64,000 nucleotides of DNA from Metellina segmentata (lineage: Eukaryota > Arthropoda > Arachnida > Araneae > Tetragnathidae), in NCBI GenBank assembly GCA_947359465.1, contig CANAIC010000151.1, positions 1-64,000 on the forward strand, in the 5' to 3' direction. Below, piece after piece: positions 11,625-23,600 of the stretch; positions within the stretch are counted from its first letter, which is position 1; the number at the start of each line of letters is the position of its first letter. Under the pieces are notes generated by a model. It made no database searches. It was given only the letters and a program-made list of their open reading frames with translations, and was not told where the DNA came from. Both the position numbers and the translations under genes were made by a program.

Positions 11625-11725
11625 TTGAATGAATTATTAAAATGTCTTGGTTTTTGAGAATAGCCATCTGCATTTTCATCGTTTAAATACAGTTTGGACA
11701 TTTGCTCCGCTGGTATCGGTTTCTT
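11625..11725 (-). CDS. Candidate exon of the MAK/ICK-like kinase gene tail
   Basis: A minus-strand block has a strong polypyrimidine acceptor (TTTTTTCTGTTTAG) and a consensus donor (GTGAGTATC). It carries one open frame of 33 codons plus two bases, starting KKPIPAEQMSKLYLNDEN. It opens in phase 0, matching the phase-0 end of the secure exon at 16146-16286. The other two frames contain stops. No domain is recognised. Confidence 0.5.
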
Positions 11726-12193
11726 CTAAACAGAAAAAATTGAATTGTTAACTCCTGAATTAATTTAACTGTGGAATTTCGTCAAGGGTAAATTCAAAGT
11801 TTTGCAACCATAATATTACAATTAATTCGAATGATGAATCAAGCATTTTAAGAAATTTAAGTCATAACGAAAAATTATTTTCATTATTGCTTTTGTCGTA
11901 TGAGCACAATGCAAGTTTCAATACGGTTGTACAGGACAACACGGTAAAAAAAGTAGCATTTAATTATTTTTTTCTTAGTGTAAGAACATTTTCTTCTCTT
12001 TATACTTGTTTGAGTCTGTGAATTTACTTTCATTTGCATAAATACTTAAATTAAAATTTCTTTTTTATCTCTACTATTATAAAAGGATATTTTTATGTTT
12101 ATTCAATTGTTAACACGAACAGGTAACTGTTTTATAGAATGAGTGAGAGTGTTCAGTAAATGAAAACCATCCTGGAAACTATATATATATATA
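11726..12193. other. Intron-like AT-rich DNA ending in a short (TA)n tract
   Basis: No gene was seen. The (AT)n stretch at 12180-12193 is the insertion site of the Tc1-like element that follows. Confidence 0.4.
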
Positions 12194-13405
12194 CACAGTC
12201 CAGTAACATTAATGTGACATCCACCTACTTTCGACGTCAACGAGAAATAACCAATCACAAAAGGCAGGTGGCAGCACATTGCAGTGGAGTGTATATAAAG
12301 GATGTCCTAGGGCATCGGAAAGCATTTCAATCGATGTAATGCAGAAACAGCGATTTATCCGACGTCCAAAAGGGCATGATTATTGGCTTTCGGGCCAAGG
12401 GTGGAAGCATTTCTAAAACGGCTAATTTTCTGAACTGTTCGCGTGCCGCAGTGGTAAAAGTATACCGTGCATGGCAAAATGGCACTATCCAAAATCAGCG
12501 GCGTGGCACATGTGGTGCACCACGGGCTATAGATGACAGATGCGAACAAAAGCTACGGAGATGCGTTCGCGCGAATAGACGTGCAACTGTTGAGCAACTG
12601 ACCGCCCAGATGAACCAAGGGGCTACCAAGAGTGTATCCTCAACAACGGTTCAGCAAACGTTGCTGCGCATGGGCCTCCGCAGCAGACGCCTGGTTAATG
12701 CACCTATGCTGACTGCTGTTCATCGGCAACGAAGGCTGGAATTTGCACGCCAGTAACGCAACTGGACGTCCACAGAGTGGCGACAGGTGGCTTTTTCCGA
12801 TGAATCACGTTTTATGCTCCATCGGACAGATGGACGTTGGCGTATCGGCATGAAACGTCTGAAAGCAAACACCCTGCAACAATTGCCGGAAGGATCCAGG
12901 CAGGAGGAGGGAGCATTATGGTTTGGGGAATGTTTTCCTGGCATTCACTGGGTGCACTCATCATTGTGGAAGGCACGATGGATCAGCACAAGTACGCATC
13001 TGTCCTTGCGGACCATGTCCACCCCTACATGCGAATTATTTTTCCTCAGAATGATGGCATCTACCAGCAAGACATTGCGAGGTGTCATACAGCTCGCAGT
13101 GTATGTGCGTGGTTCCAAGAGCACCAGGATGAGTTTACCGTACTCCCCTGGAAGGCAAACTCACAGGATTTAAACCCAATTGAGAATCTGTGGGACCACC
13201 TCGATCGGGTTGTCCGCCATGGATCCTCAACCGCGTAATCTAGCGCAGCTGGCCACGGCACTGGAGTCGGCATGGCTCAACATCCCAGTGAACACCTTCA
13301 GAAACCTAATTGACTCTCTTCCTGCACGTCTCGCAGCGGTCCGCTCTGTCAAAGGTGGTTATTCTGGCTTTTGACAGGTGGTCCCATTAATGTGACTGGA
13401 CTGTG
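12194..13405 (+). mobile_element. Tc1/mariner element, DD36E (Incomer-like) type, TA-flanked
   Basis: The left end CACAGTCCAGTAACATTAAT is matched at the right end by ATTAATGTGACTGGACTGTG reversed, giving roughly 25-30 bp of terminal inverted repeat. TA lies immediately outside each end (12192-12193 and 13406-13407). Length 1212 bp is normal for the superfamily. It sits inside a TA microsatellite. The inactive transposase is listed separately. Confidence 0.9.
12355..13374 (+). pseudogene. Tc1/mariner DD36E transposase, broken
   Basis: The coding region can be followed from LSDVQKGMIIGFRAKGGSIS (helix-turn-helix) through QVAFSDESRF (first Asp), GGGSIMVWGMFSW, QQDIARCH (second Asp) and LNPIENLWD (Glu) to a C-terminal KGGYSGF. 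There are 36 residues between the second Asp and the Glu, the spacing described for the Incomer DD36E family. Lesions: a stop right after the likely start (12334), a TAA near 12754, a frameshift near 12840 and another near 13190. All catalytic residues are still present across the frames, so decay is moderate. Confidence 0.88.
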
Positions 13406-13433
13406 TATATATATAGTTTACAGGATGTTTTTA

Positions 13434-13434
<1 letters not shown>

Positions 13435-13470
<36 letters not shown>
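13435..13470. repeat. (TA)n microsatellite between two Tc1-like elements
   Basis: About 17 TA dinucleotides separate the end of the DD36E element from the next Tc1-like element. Confidence 0.95.
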
Positions 13471-13472
<2 letters not shown>

Positions 13473-13473
<1 letters not shown>

Positions 13474-14876
13474 TGCTGTTTGTAAAAAATGCAACAACAT
13501 GAAGGAATCATCCGAATGAAATGAAATTTGCAGCAAATGTCAATTATAGGATGTTATGCAAAGTAGTAAAGTTTCAGAGACACCACGCATGCGTAGTGTG
13601 AGCAGCGCCCTCTGAACTAATGCTAAAAGCGTATAAATAGAGGGCTGTAGCGGGACGTTGAAAATAGTGCATGGTTGTTTTTTAGTGGCGAACGTTTAGT
13701 GAGACCTAAGTATGCCTCCACGACGAAATAGGGTGAAATTTCAACAACTTACGGGTTTTGAACGGGGGAGAATAATCAGTCTTCGTGAAGGAGGATTTTC
13801 CTATCGCACAATAGCAGCTCGTGTGCAGCGGAACAGTTCCACAGTGATGCGAGTTTGGAAGCAGTGGACCGACGAGCACCGGACAACTCGAAAAACTGGG
13901 AGTGGACGACGGAAGATCACGTCAGAGTGCGATGATAGACACCTGGTCCACATGGCGGTGAATGACCGCACAGCTTCCTCCAGGAAGTTGGCAGCACTTT
14001 GGTCCACTGCTACATGTGTACTAATGTCGGCTTCGTCAATTCGCCGACGTCTGCTGCACCGTGGACTGCGTGCAAGGATTCCTTTATACAGGATACCCCT
14101 CACGCTAAACCATCGACGGCTACGTCTGCAATGGGCTCATGAGCACAAAGCCTGGGCGGGCTGATTTTCAACAAGTTGTCTTTACTGAGGAATCCCGCTT
14201 TAATTTGTGGAACCATGATGGCCGCATTCGTGTTAGACGCTATGCCGGTGAACGCTGCCTTCCAGAGTGCGTTAACGTACGTCATAGTGGCCGAACACCC
14301 GGAATTATGGTCTGGGGTGCGATTTCGTATCAAGGACGATCTCAGCTACTACGAATTGAGGGCAATCTGAATAGCAACAGGTACGTGAAGTGCTAGAGCC
14401 CGAAGTCGTTCCCTTCCTTCAAGGCATCCCTGGAGCTATCTTTCAACAGGATAATGCACACCCACGTGTTGCAAGGAATGTTTGAGACTTCTTTTCAGTC
14501 CAACAACTTCTTCCTTGGCCTGCTTATTCGCCGGATATGTCGCCTATTGAGCAAGTGTGGGATTTGGTTGGTCGGCGTCTCACTCGTAATCTTCGTCCTA
14601 TAGCTTCAAAAGACGAACTTTGGGTGAGCATACAAACAACATGAAATTTTCTTCCACGAGCAGACATTCAACATCTGTTTCACTGCATGTCACGTCGTCT
14701 AGCAGTACTTATTGCAGCGCGTGGTGGCTACACCAAATACTGATTTCGGGCACTTAATATTGTTTTTTTCTTTGAAAATTTATTCATTTATTTGTGCTAA
14801 TACAAACCGTTTGTGTATTACATTTAATTTAATTCTGATGACTCCTTCATGGTGTTGCATTTTTTACAAACAGCAG
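13473..14876 (+). mobile_element. Second Tc1/mariner element
   Basis: The left end CTGCTGTTTGTAAAAAATGC and right end GCATTTTTTACAAACAGCAG are perfect complements, and the inverted repeats extend inward about 40 bp (AACAACATGAAGGAATCATC against GATGACTCCTTCATGGTGTT). TA follows the right end; the left flank is CA, probably a mutated TA at the edge of the microsatellite. Length is 1404 bp. Confidence 0.9.
13712..14742 (+). pseudogene. Tc1-like transposase, broken
   Basis: The first segment starts MPPRRNRVKFQQLTGFERGR and includes helix-turn-helix and SSIRRRLLHRGL regions, ending at a frameshift near 14155. The next frame gives VVFTEESRFNLW, where Glu replaces the usual Asp of the first catalytic position, then GIMVWGAISYQGR. 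A stop falls near 14393; after it come FQQDNAHP (second Asp) and SPDMSPIEQVWD (Glu), with a TGA between them near 14486. Spacing between the last two acidic residues is 32, two short of the common 34, suggesting a small deletion. Non-functional. Confidence 0.85.
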
Positions 14877-14879
14877 TAT

Positions 14880-15165
14880 ATTTTCAAAAACTTTGCCGAC
14901 TTTTTTTAAGACCAAGGGTCAGCAAAACTTGATACTCTTAATACTCTTCTCGTCGCATTTCCGCAATGGTCCTGTCTAATTAGATCTAACATAGCGAAAC
15001 TGACCGCAGAGCAACAAACCAAACCCTAAATGGATGAAAACCCTTTATTTATAAACTTGTATTTTTAACTAACTTACATACCCTATGAATACGATGCATA
15101 TATTTAGTATTTGAAATTTTTTTTTGAGAATTCCAGTTTTTTACTTTTTTATACGCTTTGATTTG
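14880..15165. other. Intron-like DNA, nothing supported
   Basis: No recognisable feature. Confidence 0.3.
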
Positions 15166-15171
15166 TATGTG

Positions 15172-15860
15172 CAAGGCTGGCACAGTTGACTATAATAAGA
15201 GGTTTTGCTGCTATTTTCCAACCTTGACGAATAGGGGTAGCTTTTATTTAAAGCAAAATTGTCTAAAAATATTTTCAAAACTTTACTAACTTTTTTAATT
15301 TACCAAAAGATTAACAAAAATTTAATCCTTTCTCCAAACTACGAGTAGTTGTGTTTCTCTAGTACGACGTTAATTAAAATTACCTTACCTTAGCATACTA
15401 TGAGCAATAGCGAATGGCAAAAATATTTTCGGATTTTTCTTTATGGCGAAAAGTTTTCAAAAGACGTCAATTTCAAAATTTTGGCGCCAGGTCGTGTGGA
15501 AAGTATGAAAAAAAACCATCGTAATCTGTGATTCCCAGACTGTCATGGGATACTTTACTTGAATTAACGTCGCACTGGAGCAACAATACGGGCTATTGGC
15601 GACGATGCAGAATCAATTCCGAATGGAAAAATTCGGTCCAGATAGTCATAAAACACTTGAAATTTGTTTTGGCTTTTTAATTTTAAAACTTAACTTTCTG
15701 TGGTCTTCAACTTCAGCTTCACTCTCAAATTTATTTTAACCGATTTATTTTGCATCTGAGCTACAAAAAGTGATAGTAAAAATGTTTGCGATACTTTTTG
15801 CTACTATACATTTTTAGTTTATGCTACTATTTTAAAAGTGTTTTGGATGTGGCAGCCGTG
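15172..15860. mobile_element. MITE copy 2 (same family as 2160-2765) with SINE debris inside
   Basis: Ends CAAGGCTGGCACA and TGTGGCAGCCGTG match the copy at 2160-2765. Flanks are TATGTG and CATGTG, a 6-bp duplication with one mismatch. SINE tail fragments interrupt it at about 15350-15390 (GTACGACGTTAATTAAAATT) and 15550-15630 (minus orientation). Confidence 0.65.
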
Positions 15861-16145
15861 CATGTGTTGAGTATGTACAAAAAATAATTCGAGAATACCT
15901 CCTCTCCTCCATAAAACTACATTTTTTACCCTGCATTTCAGTCACTGCCTCCAAAGAGCTCTCTGCGCTTACTCATTTTTTTTAGTTGTTTCAAGTCCGT
16001 TTTTAAAATTAACTCAAGCTTTTCCAGGCAGTTTTATTGAAACTTTCTTTTACCCATAAGTTTATTTATCTATCCTCACTCTGAATTCCATTCGCATTTG
16101 AAAATTTTTTGAATGAAAATGGTTCAATTCACTCTTAGTACCTAC

Positions 16146-16286
16146 TTTGAAAGAAGCTTCGGCATTTTCTGCCCAAAGATCTTCGTACCACATATCGTTC
16201 CGGTACGCAGATGACACGCTGATGTTCTTTGTCTTCCTCCTGGAAACCACATTCGCAACATCTGAAAAGTAAGGGTACCGAACAGC
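16146..16286 (-). CDS. MAK/ICK: MAK/ICK kinase, exon after the catalytic core (end of subdomain XI)
   Basis: A minus-strand exon of 141 nt (47 codons, phase 0 at both ends) has acceptor TTTTCCAG and donor GTAGGTACT. It opens AVRYPYFSDV, the position of the ALKHPYF-type end of the CMGC kinase fold, and continues into the variable tail (SRRKTKNISVSSAYRNDMWY). It follows the 17161-17328 exon, which ends RPTAFL, so the junction reads RPTAFL-AVRYPYF, as in MAK and ICK. Family members act on ciliary and flagellar transport and length control; that role is inferred from the family. Confidence is high because phase and similarity agree. Confidence 0.85.
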
Positions 16287-17160
16287 CTGGAAAATTCAGC
16301 AGAAAATTGAATATTAGTAATGCGATGAACATTATATGATATTACATGCTACATATATTCTCTACTCAGGTAAAAACAAAGAAACTCTTCCTATAATTAC
16401 TAAGCTATTGGAACTGCAATATCGTTTATTATTTGTACAATAGATCGCAAAAAGTGGAACAGAAAGAAACTTCTGTGGAGTTGGCACTGTCTTTTAATAA
16501 ATTCTGTCCAGTCATGTAATTTTAAGGTATGTTCCTTGAAGTTTCTTTATTTATAAGGAAATTAATTGTTTTTGTTTATTTTAGTTCGCAAAGTATTTTT
16601 TATGAAATATTATCATTTTATTTTAATCGTTTGCAAATGTTCCAATTGTTGTTGCCCTGTTGCAGCTTTTTGTGTCTAATACAGCGTTAAATTTTGTTAT
16701 TGAGGAGACTATTTTGGCTACTATTTATCACATATGAGGCAACTAAAGCGACTGTTTTCAAAGGTAAGAACCACTGGGAGGCCTGTTAAAGCGATTATGT
16801 AAATAGTGTGTATATTCTTGTTCTTGGAATAATAAGAACATAATTATCTTAGCTGTTGGTTGTCTTCTCCTTGTGTACGATTCGTAATACTTTCATGCTA
16901 CCGTTTAGGGGCGACGATACCACAATCCCATATAGAGAATGGAATAAGGTCCATTTCTACGACAACAGGCACAGACTTCGTGGTGAGAACAGTTCTCGTG
17001 GTAGACAGAGAGTACAGATTAGCACGGTTTTTAGAGACTCCCTTCCATAACAAGATTTCCTTTCCTGCAATGATTTGATCTCCCCGTGGCGCCGTATGTT
17101 ATACATAAGACATATATCAAATTTCTGATCACGGAATATGATTAGTCTAAAATCCATTAC

Positions 17161-17328
17161 CAAGAAAGCCGTGGGTCGCAAACTCGGATTCCATTTCAGC
17201 ATGTCGGTTAGGAGAGTCAGGCCTTCTATGCTGATGCCCGGTACGATGTCCGCCAAAGAAATCTGAGAAAACTTTGGGAAGTGGAAATTCATCTGAGACG
17301 CTAATCTGTAGCCTTCCGCCCATTCCGC
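17161..17328 (-). CDS. MAK/ICK: MAK/ICK kinase, exon encoding C-lobe subdomains X-XI
   Basis: A minus-strand exon of 168 nt (56 codons, phase 0 at both ends) has acceptor AATTTTTCAG and donor GTAATGG. It encodes AEWAEGYRLASQMNFHFP, then the LLTDMLKWNPSLRPTA block holding the invariant Arg of subdomain XI. The WxEGYxLAS and MNFxFP signatures point to the MAK/ICK/MOK (RCK) branch rather than to cyclin-dependent kinases or MAP kinases. It joins in frame to the exon at 22000-22171, which ends LGTPDK. Confidence 0.92.
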
Positions 17329-17567
17329 CTGAAAAATTAAGATACTACATAAGCTACATATTCCACAAACATGATGTTCCGAAACTTAAAACAGAAACTT
17401 CTAAAGGGATACAAATCAATGGGCATGTATGTCCGAAATTTAAATGAACTGCCTACCTATTTTAATTCAATTAACCGGTAGTTCATTAACGTTACACTTT
17501 AATGGTAGGAAATGGACACAAGATTATATCGAACTCAATGGGCATGTGTGTCCGATATTTAAATACT

Positions 17568-17915
17568 AGCCCGTTGTGTTGCTCGCTCGCAGCGTGACAT
17601 TAATGAACTACCTATCTATTGAAATTTAATTAACAGGTAGTTAATTAACGTTGCATTGGAGCAACACAATGGTATATTGGTGACAGTCCGGGATCAACCC
17701 CGAAGGGATAGATCAGAGGACACCTCGTTATTTTGAACCACGGTTAGATGACGAGGTCGACACCTGAGATGGTGCTGAACTCTCCAAACTTCCACATCAC
17801 GCCAACGCATGGAAATTTGGGGGGCACGGCAGATTTAATGTGTACTAGCCCCCACGAATATGACGGTCTTTGTTGGATCGAGTTTTAAACTCGCAATCAT
17901 CCTATACTAAGAGTA
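17568..17915 (-). mobile_element. tRNA-derived SINE copy in the kinase intron
   Basis: Family body in reverse: GTTGCATTGGAGCAACACAA, GGATCAACCCCGAAGGGATA, TTGAACCACGGTTAGATGAC and GGCAGATTTAATGTGTACTA are readable. A short plus-oriented tail fragment (17568-17612) abuts it. Confidence 0.75.
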
Positions 17916-19829
17916 CCCGATCGGCGTTGCCCGTGACAATCTTCTTGTCCATGTCATTGCTGATACTGAAAACATTAAAAAGAAAAAACGATAATTTTAA
18001 GAATGAGTTCTACCTCTACCCGACATGAGACGGGTATATCGCCTCATTCCTTGCACCTCACTCATTCACAAAAATGCAGAAATAATACAAATTCAAATGT
18101 AAGTTATGCTTTTAAAAAGTGTTCACGCTTAACCATACTGATTCTGACAAACAACGTAAATGAATGACAATGTCAGCAAAATCAAATTAAAGATTAATAA
18201 AGGAAATTGCATAAATGATAAAAATTCAAAAGTTTGATTAATTCTTTGCTATATTTTTAAGAAAATCTTTAAGGTAAACCTCAATGATTCCGACAAAGTA
18301 AATGAATGACAATGTCAGCGAAATCAAAACCAAATGTAAAGGTTTAACGGAAAGTAATTAGTTTTAACGGAATGGGTTGAGCGTGGAACCACTACACAGA
18401 AGATCATAGGTTCATTCACTTTTCGCACAGTAATTTCGATTTAAGAAAACCTGATTCCTTTAGGAAATCCAACAGAAGTTGTTTATCCAGACATAAATGA
18501 ACACAAAATAGATGATTTGGTGCTCCCTCACTTCCAAAAGTTTACCTATCAGCAGAAAAACGAAGCTGCGAATAACTACGAGTAATTAAGAACACCCTGA
18601 AACATATCGACAACACTAAAGACAGAAGGCATGTTGAAATAGAGAAAGGAAAAAGCAAGAAACAATATTGAACCAGTGACGTCAATGAACAACCATCATG
18701 CACCGCGGCAGAGAGTGGTGCTGGGAAAAGAAGAACCACGCGGGGGAAAAAGAAGAACCAATGGGAGAAAAAGCTAATTACTTAATTTTAAAATGTTCTG
18801 AATTAAAATTTAATATTCGGGCTTCGAGGTGCATTCAGTCATCTTTAGGACTACCCGTGAGCCTAATTTCATGGCTGTAAGTGCTATAGATTCGTCTGGA
18901 CACCTCTCTCACACACTTTCTTTCATAATAGTGATGATGTAACGGGGAGCAACCTACACTCCTCCCATTCTTGCACCACCTGCTCATTCTAATAAAATGC
19001 ACTAATTTTTACTAACCAGATATCTCGTTTAAACCACTTGTAAGGTTAAACATATACGCGGGAATTTAAACGCTAGTTTGATTAACTCTATAATGTTTGA
19101 TTAAACTCGTATCTATGTAAGATATATGTAACAATAATAAGGTTTGATTAGCCTCGTAAATACTAAGATGGCTGCAACAATAATTTACGCTTAAACGTTT
19201 ACGGGAATTGTTTTATGTATTCTGTGACGAATAAGTATGGTTTAAAAATTTTCTGTTTCTATATCGACAGTTTGTTTGTTGAATGTTTCAAAATTTCTTC
19301 GGAAACTTTATTTCTTCTAGAGAAATGAAACTATTGACAGTAGTTAAACGTTACCGTATAAAAGTTTAAAAGATCTTAAAGAGCCTAACCGTTAATAATT
19401 ACCATTTTACTAATTAATGCTTTGATTAGTATCATTTTTGCTTTTTATTTTTATTATAATGTTCTTATTTCTATACACACATGTCCGTCAAAAATATTTT
19501 TTTGGTAGCTTGAGATTATTATGAGAATTTTCAGTTGAGGTATTCAAAATTAATTGTGCTAATATTTTAACATTCGGTGGATTCAAAAGAAACAAACTCA
19601 TATTTAATCGCACCTGCGTACGAAAATTGCAAATTTATAACTGTCGAAGTACCAAAGTTTAATTGTTTGGTTAGCGCCAAAATTTTTGCAAATATATATA
19701 ACGAGAGAGTTTTTCACAAATTAATCCTTCATTAATAATTACTCAAACTATTCATTAACTTCATTTTAATTAATGTTTTACTTGTGTAATAAATAAATAC
19801 AAGCACTGAAACAATGGTACATTAGTTCA
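17916..19829. other. Kinase intron, no feature recognised
   Basis: AT-rich DNA. A short diverged direct repeat sharing GTAAATGAATGACAATGTCAGC (two parts, near 18158 and 18297) is the only local structure I see. The open frames at 18542-18880 have no support. Confidence 0.4.
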
Positions 19830-19830
19830 C

Positions 19831-21498
19831 AGGCGTAACCAGGGGTAGTTGGGGGTTCAACCCCCCATTCAGTTCGTCGAACAAGATAGTCAAATTTGTT
19901 AATGACGAGCAATCGGAGCTTTAAGCTTTACGACTACTTAAACAAGATTATACTAACTAAAAATTATTTTTACACTCATATTATAAATATTTGCACGGAA
20001 TATAAGTGAAATCTTTATTCACTTGATTTTTACGTTTAACTTAGAATTTTTTTTCTGAAGAACCAACTAGGAAAATGTTTGTGTCTTTACCGCAGCAAAA
20101 ACTGGTTAATTTTGTCCAAATGTAATAGTTCACGAAGAGTTCTAGTGACTATTTTTCTATTCTTTTTAATTTAATGATAATCTAAATACCTAATAGTATG
20201 TGCATTCTTACCAATGATGTTTTTTTTTAAACAGATGGTTCGGATTAACCAAAATTCTCGGATTAATGTGGGGTTTGAATTCAAGACTGTCCTTAAATAA
20301 TTTGTTGTTAAACCAAATTATGTGTTTCTCATGTATGATACAATAAAACAACAATGTTTAAAATGACTTTATTCAAAACGAAAGTGACTAACATTTGCTA
20401 GACGTAAAATATTTAATAATTTTATCAGTGTACTACGAAAAAGTTTATTAAAATATCATGTGATTTTTAACATAAAAATACAAAAATTTCGCTGAGAGGT
20501 CTCCAGATGCTTCACTATTTTATTGGTATACAGTCCATACTTCTCGTTACTGACCCCCTTACTCATCAACCCTATTCACGCCTATGTCTTTGTGTACTAC
20601 AAAGTTCCGCGCAAACGAATTCTCGATACTTACTCGTCAATGAATAGGGAGATCTTTGGTGGTTCATTTCTTTTTCGACCTACATTTATTTATTTCTCAT
20701 TACGTTCTACTAGTTCCACTTATAATCATGTTTTCTTAACTGCTTATATATTATTAGAAGTCTAAATTCCATAAGGGGATCTTTAAAGCGGCTAGATTGA
20801 TTACAGTGCAATCATTCAGCTTTATTAAACATGTTATAAAAGCAGCATGGTACTCCTTGGCTATTTCTTTCTTTGTGTCAACTCAAGAATTCTGGATTCA
20901 TTTTGTTACAAACAGGAGTCCTCAGCACATCTTCTGTACTTTTGCTTTAGCAAATATTTGAGTATTAAAAATAACATTCCTTAAAGCATTATTAATATTT
21001 TACAAAATAAATTCAATAGAAATGTTACTGTCAAAAGTATAAGTTATTTTTCTTGTTGGCATTACAACAATGATATCTCTATGTAAGTTTCTACCAACAC
21101 CTAATGAATGATTTCATGTCTTAATCTCATCATTAATACTATAGTTGCATGTAGTTGTTCACAAGTATATAGTTAATGCACTTTTTAAAAATAATGAGCA
21201 CTCATAGGCGGCAGAGTCAGAATCCAGAGAATTTTTACCGATGTACTTCAAGCAAATCAAATTTAAATCTAAAAAGTTCAGAAAAAATCGAAACGATTAC
21301 GAAAAAATCGACGTTTTAATTCCTAATTTAAATGTATTGTAAGCTTTAAAATTTACTATAAAGTTATCTGGTAAATATTGTATAAATAAAAAAAATTATA
21401 TGATTTTTTAAAATCAAGTGTTAATTACTGAATAGTTATTAATATATATGTATATATATATATATATATATTCTATTAATATAATTAATCATTAGTAC

Positions 21499-21534
<36 letters not shown>

Positions 21535-21640
21535 CTACATTAATATAGTTAATTTAATCTTCCCCTTTTTACTGGGGTACAGTCCACACTTTACGGGAAG
21601 ACCCCCCCCCATTCAACAATACTAGTTACGCCTATGGTTA
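19831..21640. mobile_element. Unclassified DNA element with inverted ends around GGCGTAAC
   Basis: The left end CACAGGCGTAACCAG and right end CTAGTTACGCCTATG are inverted repeats. The sub-terminal segments are also shared internally: GGGGTTCAACCCCCCATTCA at the left, and TACAGTCCACACTTTACGGG near 21580 resembling TACAGTCCATACTTCTCGTT near 20530, which is followed by its own ACGCCTATG. The locus may be two tandem or nested copies. No transposase is readable and no clean target duplication was found. Confidence 0.45.
21443..21532. repeat. (TA)n tracts
   Basis: Two TA-dinucleotide runs at 21443-21470 and 21503-21530. Confidence 0.9.
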
Positions 21641-21999
21641 GCGCAGCTGTTCAAATATGGCCTTTGTGCCAAAATTGTCTTTGTTCAGTAAAAAAAAAAA
21701 TTGAATTAATTTTCATATTGACATAAAATTTTTACAACCAATTTTAATAAGTAGTATAGTTTACCGTCTAGTTGAATGCGCAATCAAATTTGTAAGAGAC
21801 AAATTTGTTTTCCACATAAAAATTCTACAGCTTTTACGTTTATTTTGGCGCACTCGTCAAGCAGATGATTCGGAGTAAGATTTCTTTAGCTGAACTCAAC
21901 TTAACAAAAATTACATCCGAAACAGATTTCAGATGCAATAAATTTAAGGAATAAATCATTGTGATAGATTGCTCATTAAAAATGAACGCCACATGTTAC

Positions 22000-22171
22000 C
22001 TTATCAGGAGTTCCAAGAACAGAAGCTATACGAAAAATTTGGTCAATCTCGCTTCTGCCAGGAAACAGAGGCCTCAAGTTGTACAACTCTGCCATGATGC
22101 ATCCAAGTGCCCATAAATCAATTGGAGAACTGTAGTTCGTAGAACGTAGCAGTGTTTCGGGCGCTCGGTAC
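22000..22171 (-). CDS. MAK/ICK: MAK/ICK kinase, exon encoding APE to helix G
   Basis: A minus-strand exon of 172 nt (one base plus 57 codons) has acceptor GTTCTTTAG and donor GTAACATGT. Its first G completes the Trp codon begun in the exon at 25520-25732. It encodes [20 protein letters not shown], then [20 protein letters not shown], then [17 protein letters not shown]: the P+1 loop, APE motif, invariant subdomain IX Asp and the CMGC insert start. The YSSPID and LRPLFPG blocks are characteristic of MAK/ICK. Confidence 0.95.
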
Positions 22172-22293
22172 CTAAAGAACAAAACATAACGAATTGTTAC
22201 AGAAGTTGCATTCTACAGTGATAGGATCATAGATTTTGCGATAGATGAGTATCCCTTTTGTGTTTGACATCCATTTCTGGATGTGTATTTATA

Positions 22294-22313
22294 TATATAT
22301 AGAGAGAGAGAGA
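22294..22313. repeat. (AG)n microsatellite
   Basis: A short GA dinucleotide run next to a short TA run. Confidence 0.9.
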
Positions 22314-22779
22314 GAACTATTGGAAAACAAAACAATAAAGACATTTGCTAGGGAAAGAAATCAAGCAAATGCTCCAAGTGGATATGTTTATCAAACTGAT
22401 TATGTGAAAGCTAATCATTACCGTTAAATTACATCACCCCACCTTACCTCGCAACTAAACTGTTAACATTAAATTATTCCAAAATTTAAAGTCATAAATT
22501 ATTCCACAGTTCTAGCGCTTTTCCAACTTTCTTTCGGACCAGATTATCTGTACTTATTGTGATCTTTTGTGATGTGAATTGGACTCCTAATTGCATCAAT
22601 TACATTAAATTTTATTCTTTATCTAGTTACCTTCCTATTAATCAAGTGTCTCACACACGCACCACACTTTTTTATTTAATTTGTTTCTCATATAGAAAAG
22701 TTTAAGTAATTATAAAAAAAATTTCTTAATTATGATCTGGTGGTACGTTGATTTTCAAAACACCATAATTAATACTAGG

Positions 22780-23600
22780 GCTGTTGAATAAAGAATGATC
22801 ATAAATTAATAAAAATAATTGTCTGTACTAATCCTCCAAATTTTTATGGTCTTTCTCAAAATACTCCCCATTACATGCAATGCACTTATCCCACCTCTTT
22901 TCCAGTCTTCAAACACGTGCTGGAAGCCATTTTCTGACAAGTCTTTCAAAATCGCCTCGGCAACTTTTACCACTGCCTGTAATGATGTAAGCCGCTTTTT
23001 CCGGAGGTGTTTCTTCAAATCCGGGAAAGGAAAAAAAAATCGCATGGTGTACACCAGGACTATATGGATGGAGGATGGGGAACACACATGACATAATTTT
23101 TGAAAAATACTCAACAACAACATTGGCAGTATGCGGCCTTGCGTTATCATGGTGTAACATCCATCCTGTCCAAATGGGGTCCTTTGAGATGGATGGGCCT
23201 TGGAGGGTTTTCAGTACAGCTCTATAGTATTCTACAGTTACAGTTATATGTGGTGATCCAACATGCTGATACACCATTCCTCGAATATTGAAAAATGATA
23301 TTTAACTTTCCCAGCACAGCAGAAGCATCCACTCACATCTTCTGTCTTGGTGATGAAGGAGACTTCCAGTCGGTGCTCTGTTGCTTGGATAATCGATTGT
23401 TTCCCCTCTTTAACCATTTTAAACCATATTCTAGCTGTGTTATAGGGAAGGACACTCTCCCCTTAATCTTCCTGTAGCATCACATAGACTTCATCTGACG
23501 ATTTTTTTGGGCAAAAACAAAATTTCAATGTACCGTATTGCTTGTCGCGAGTCACATCCTTTTTTGTCATAGGCGAAAGTAAAACTAGGCATTCTTGGCC
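22780..23600 (-). pseudogene. Mariner-type transposase fragment
   Basis: Minus-strand frames give WMLHHDNARPHTANVVVEYF (the HDNARPH signature of mariner), preceded by VYQHVGSPHITVTVEYYRAV and followed by GFQHVFEDWKRG. Upstream remnants (DKKGCDSRQAIRYIE, RGETIDYPSNRAPTG) look like the N-terminal half with stops. GGCTGTTGAATAAAGAATGA at about 22781 may be one terminus; I see no matching opposite end. Several frameshifts make it inactive. Confidence 0.75.
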
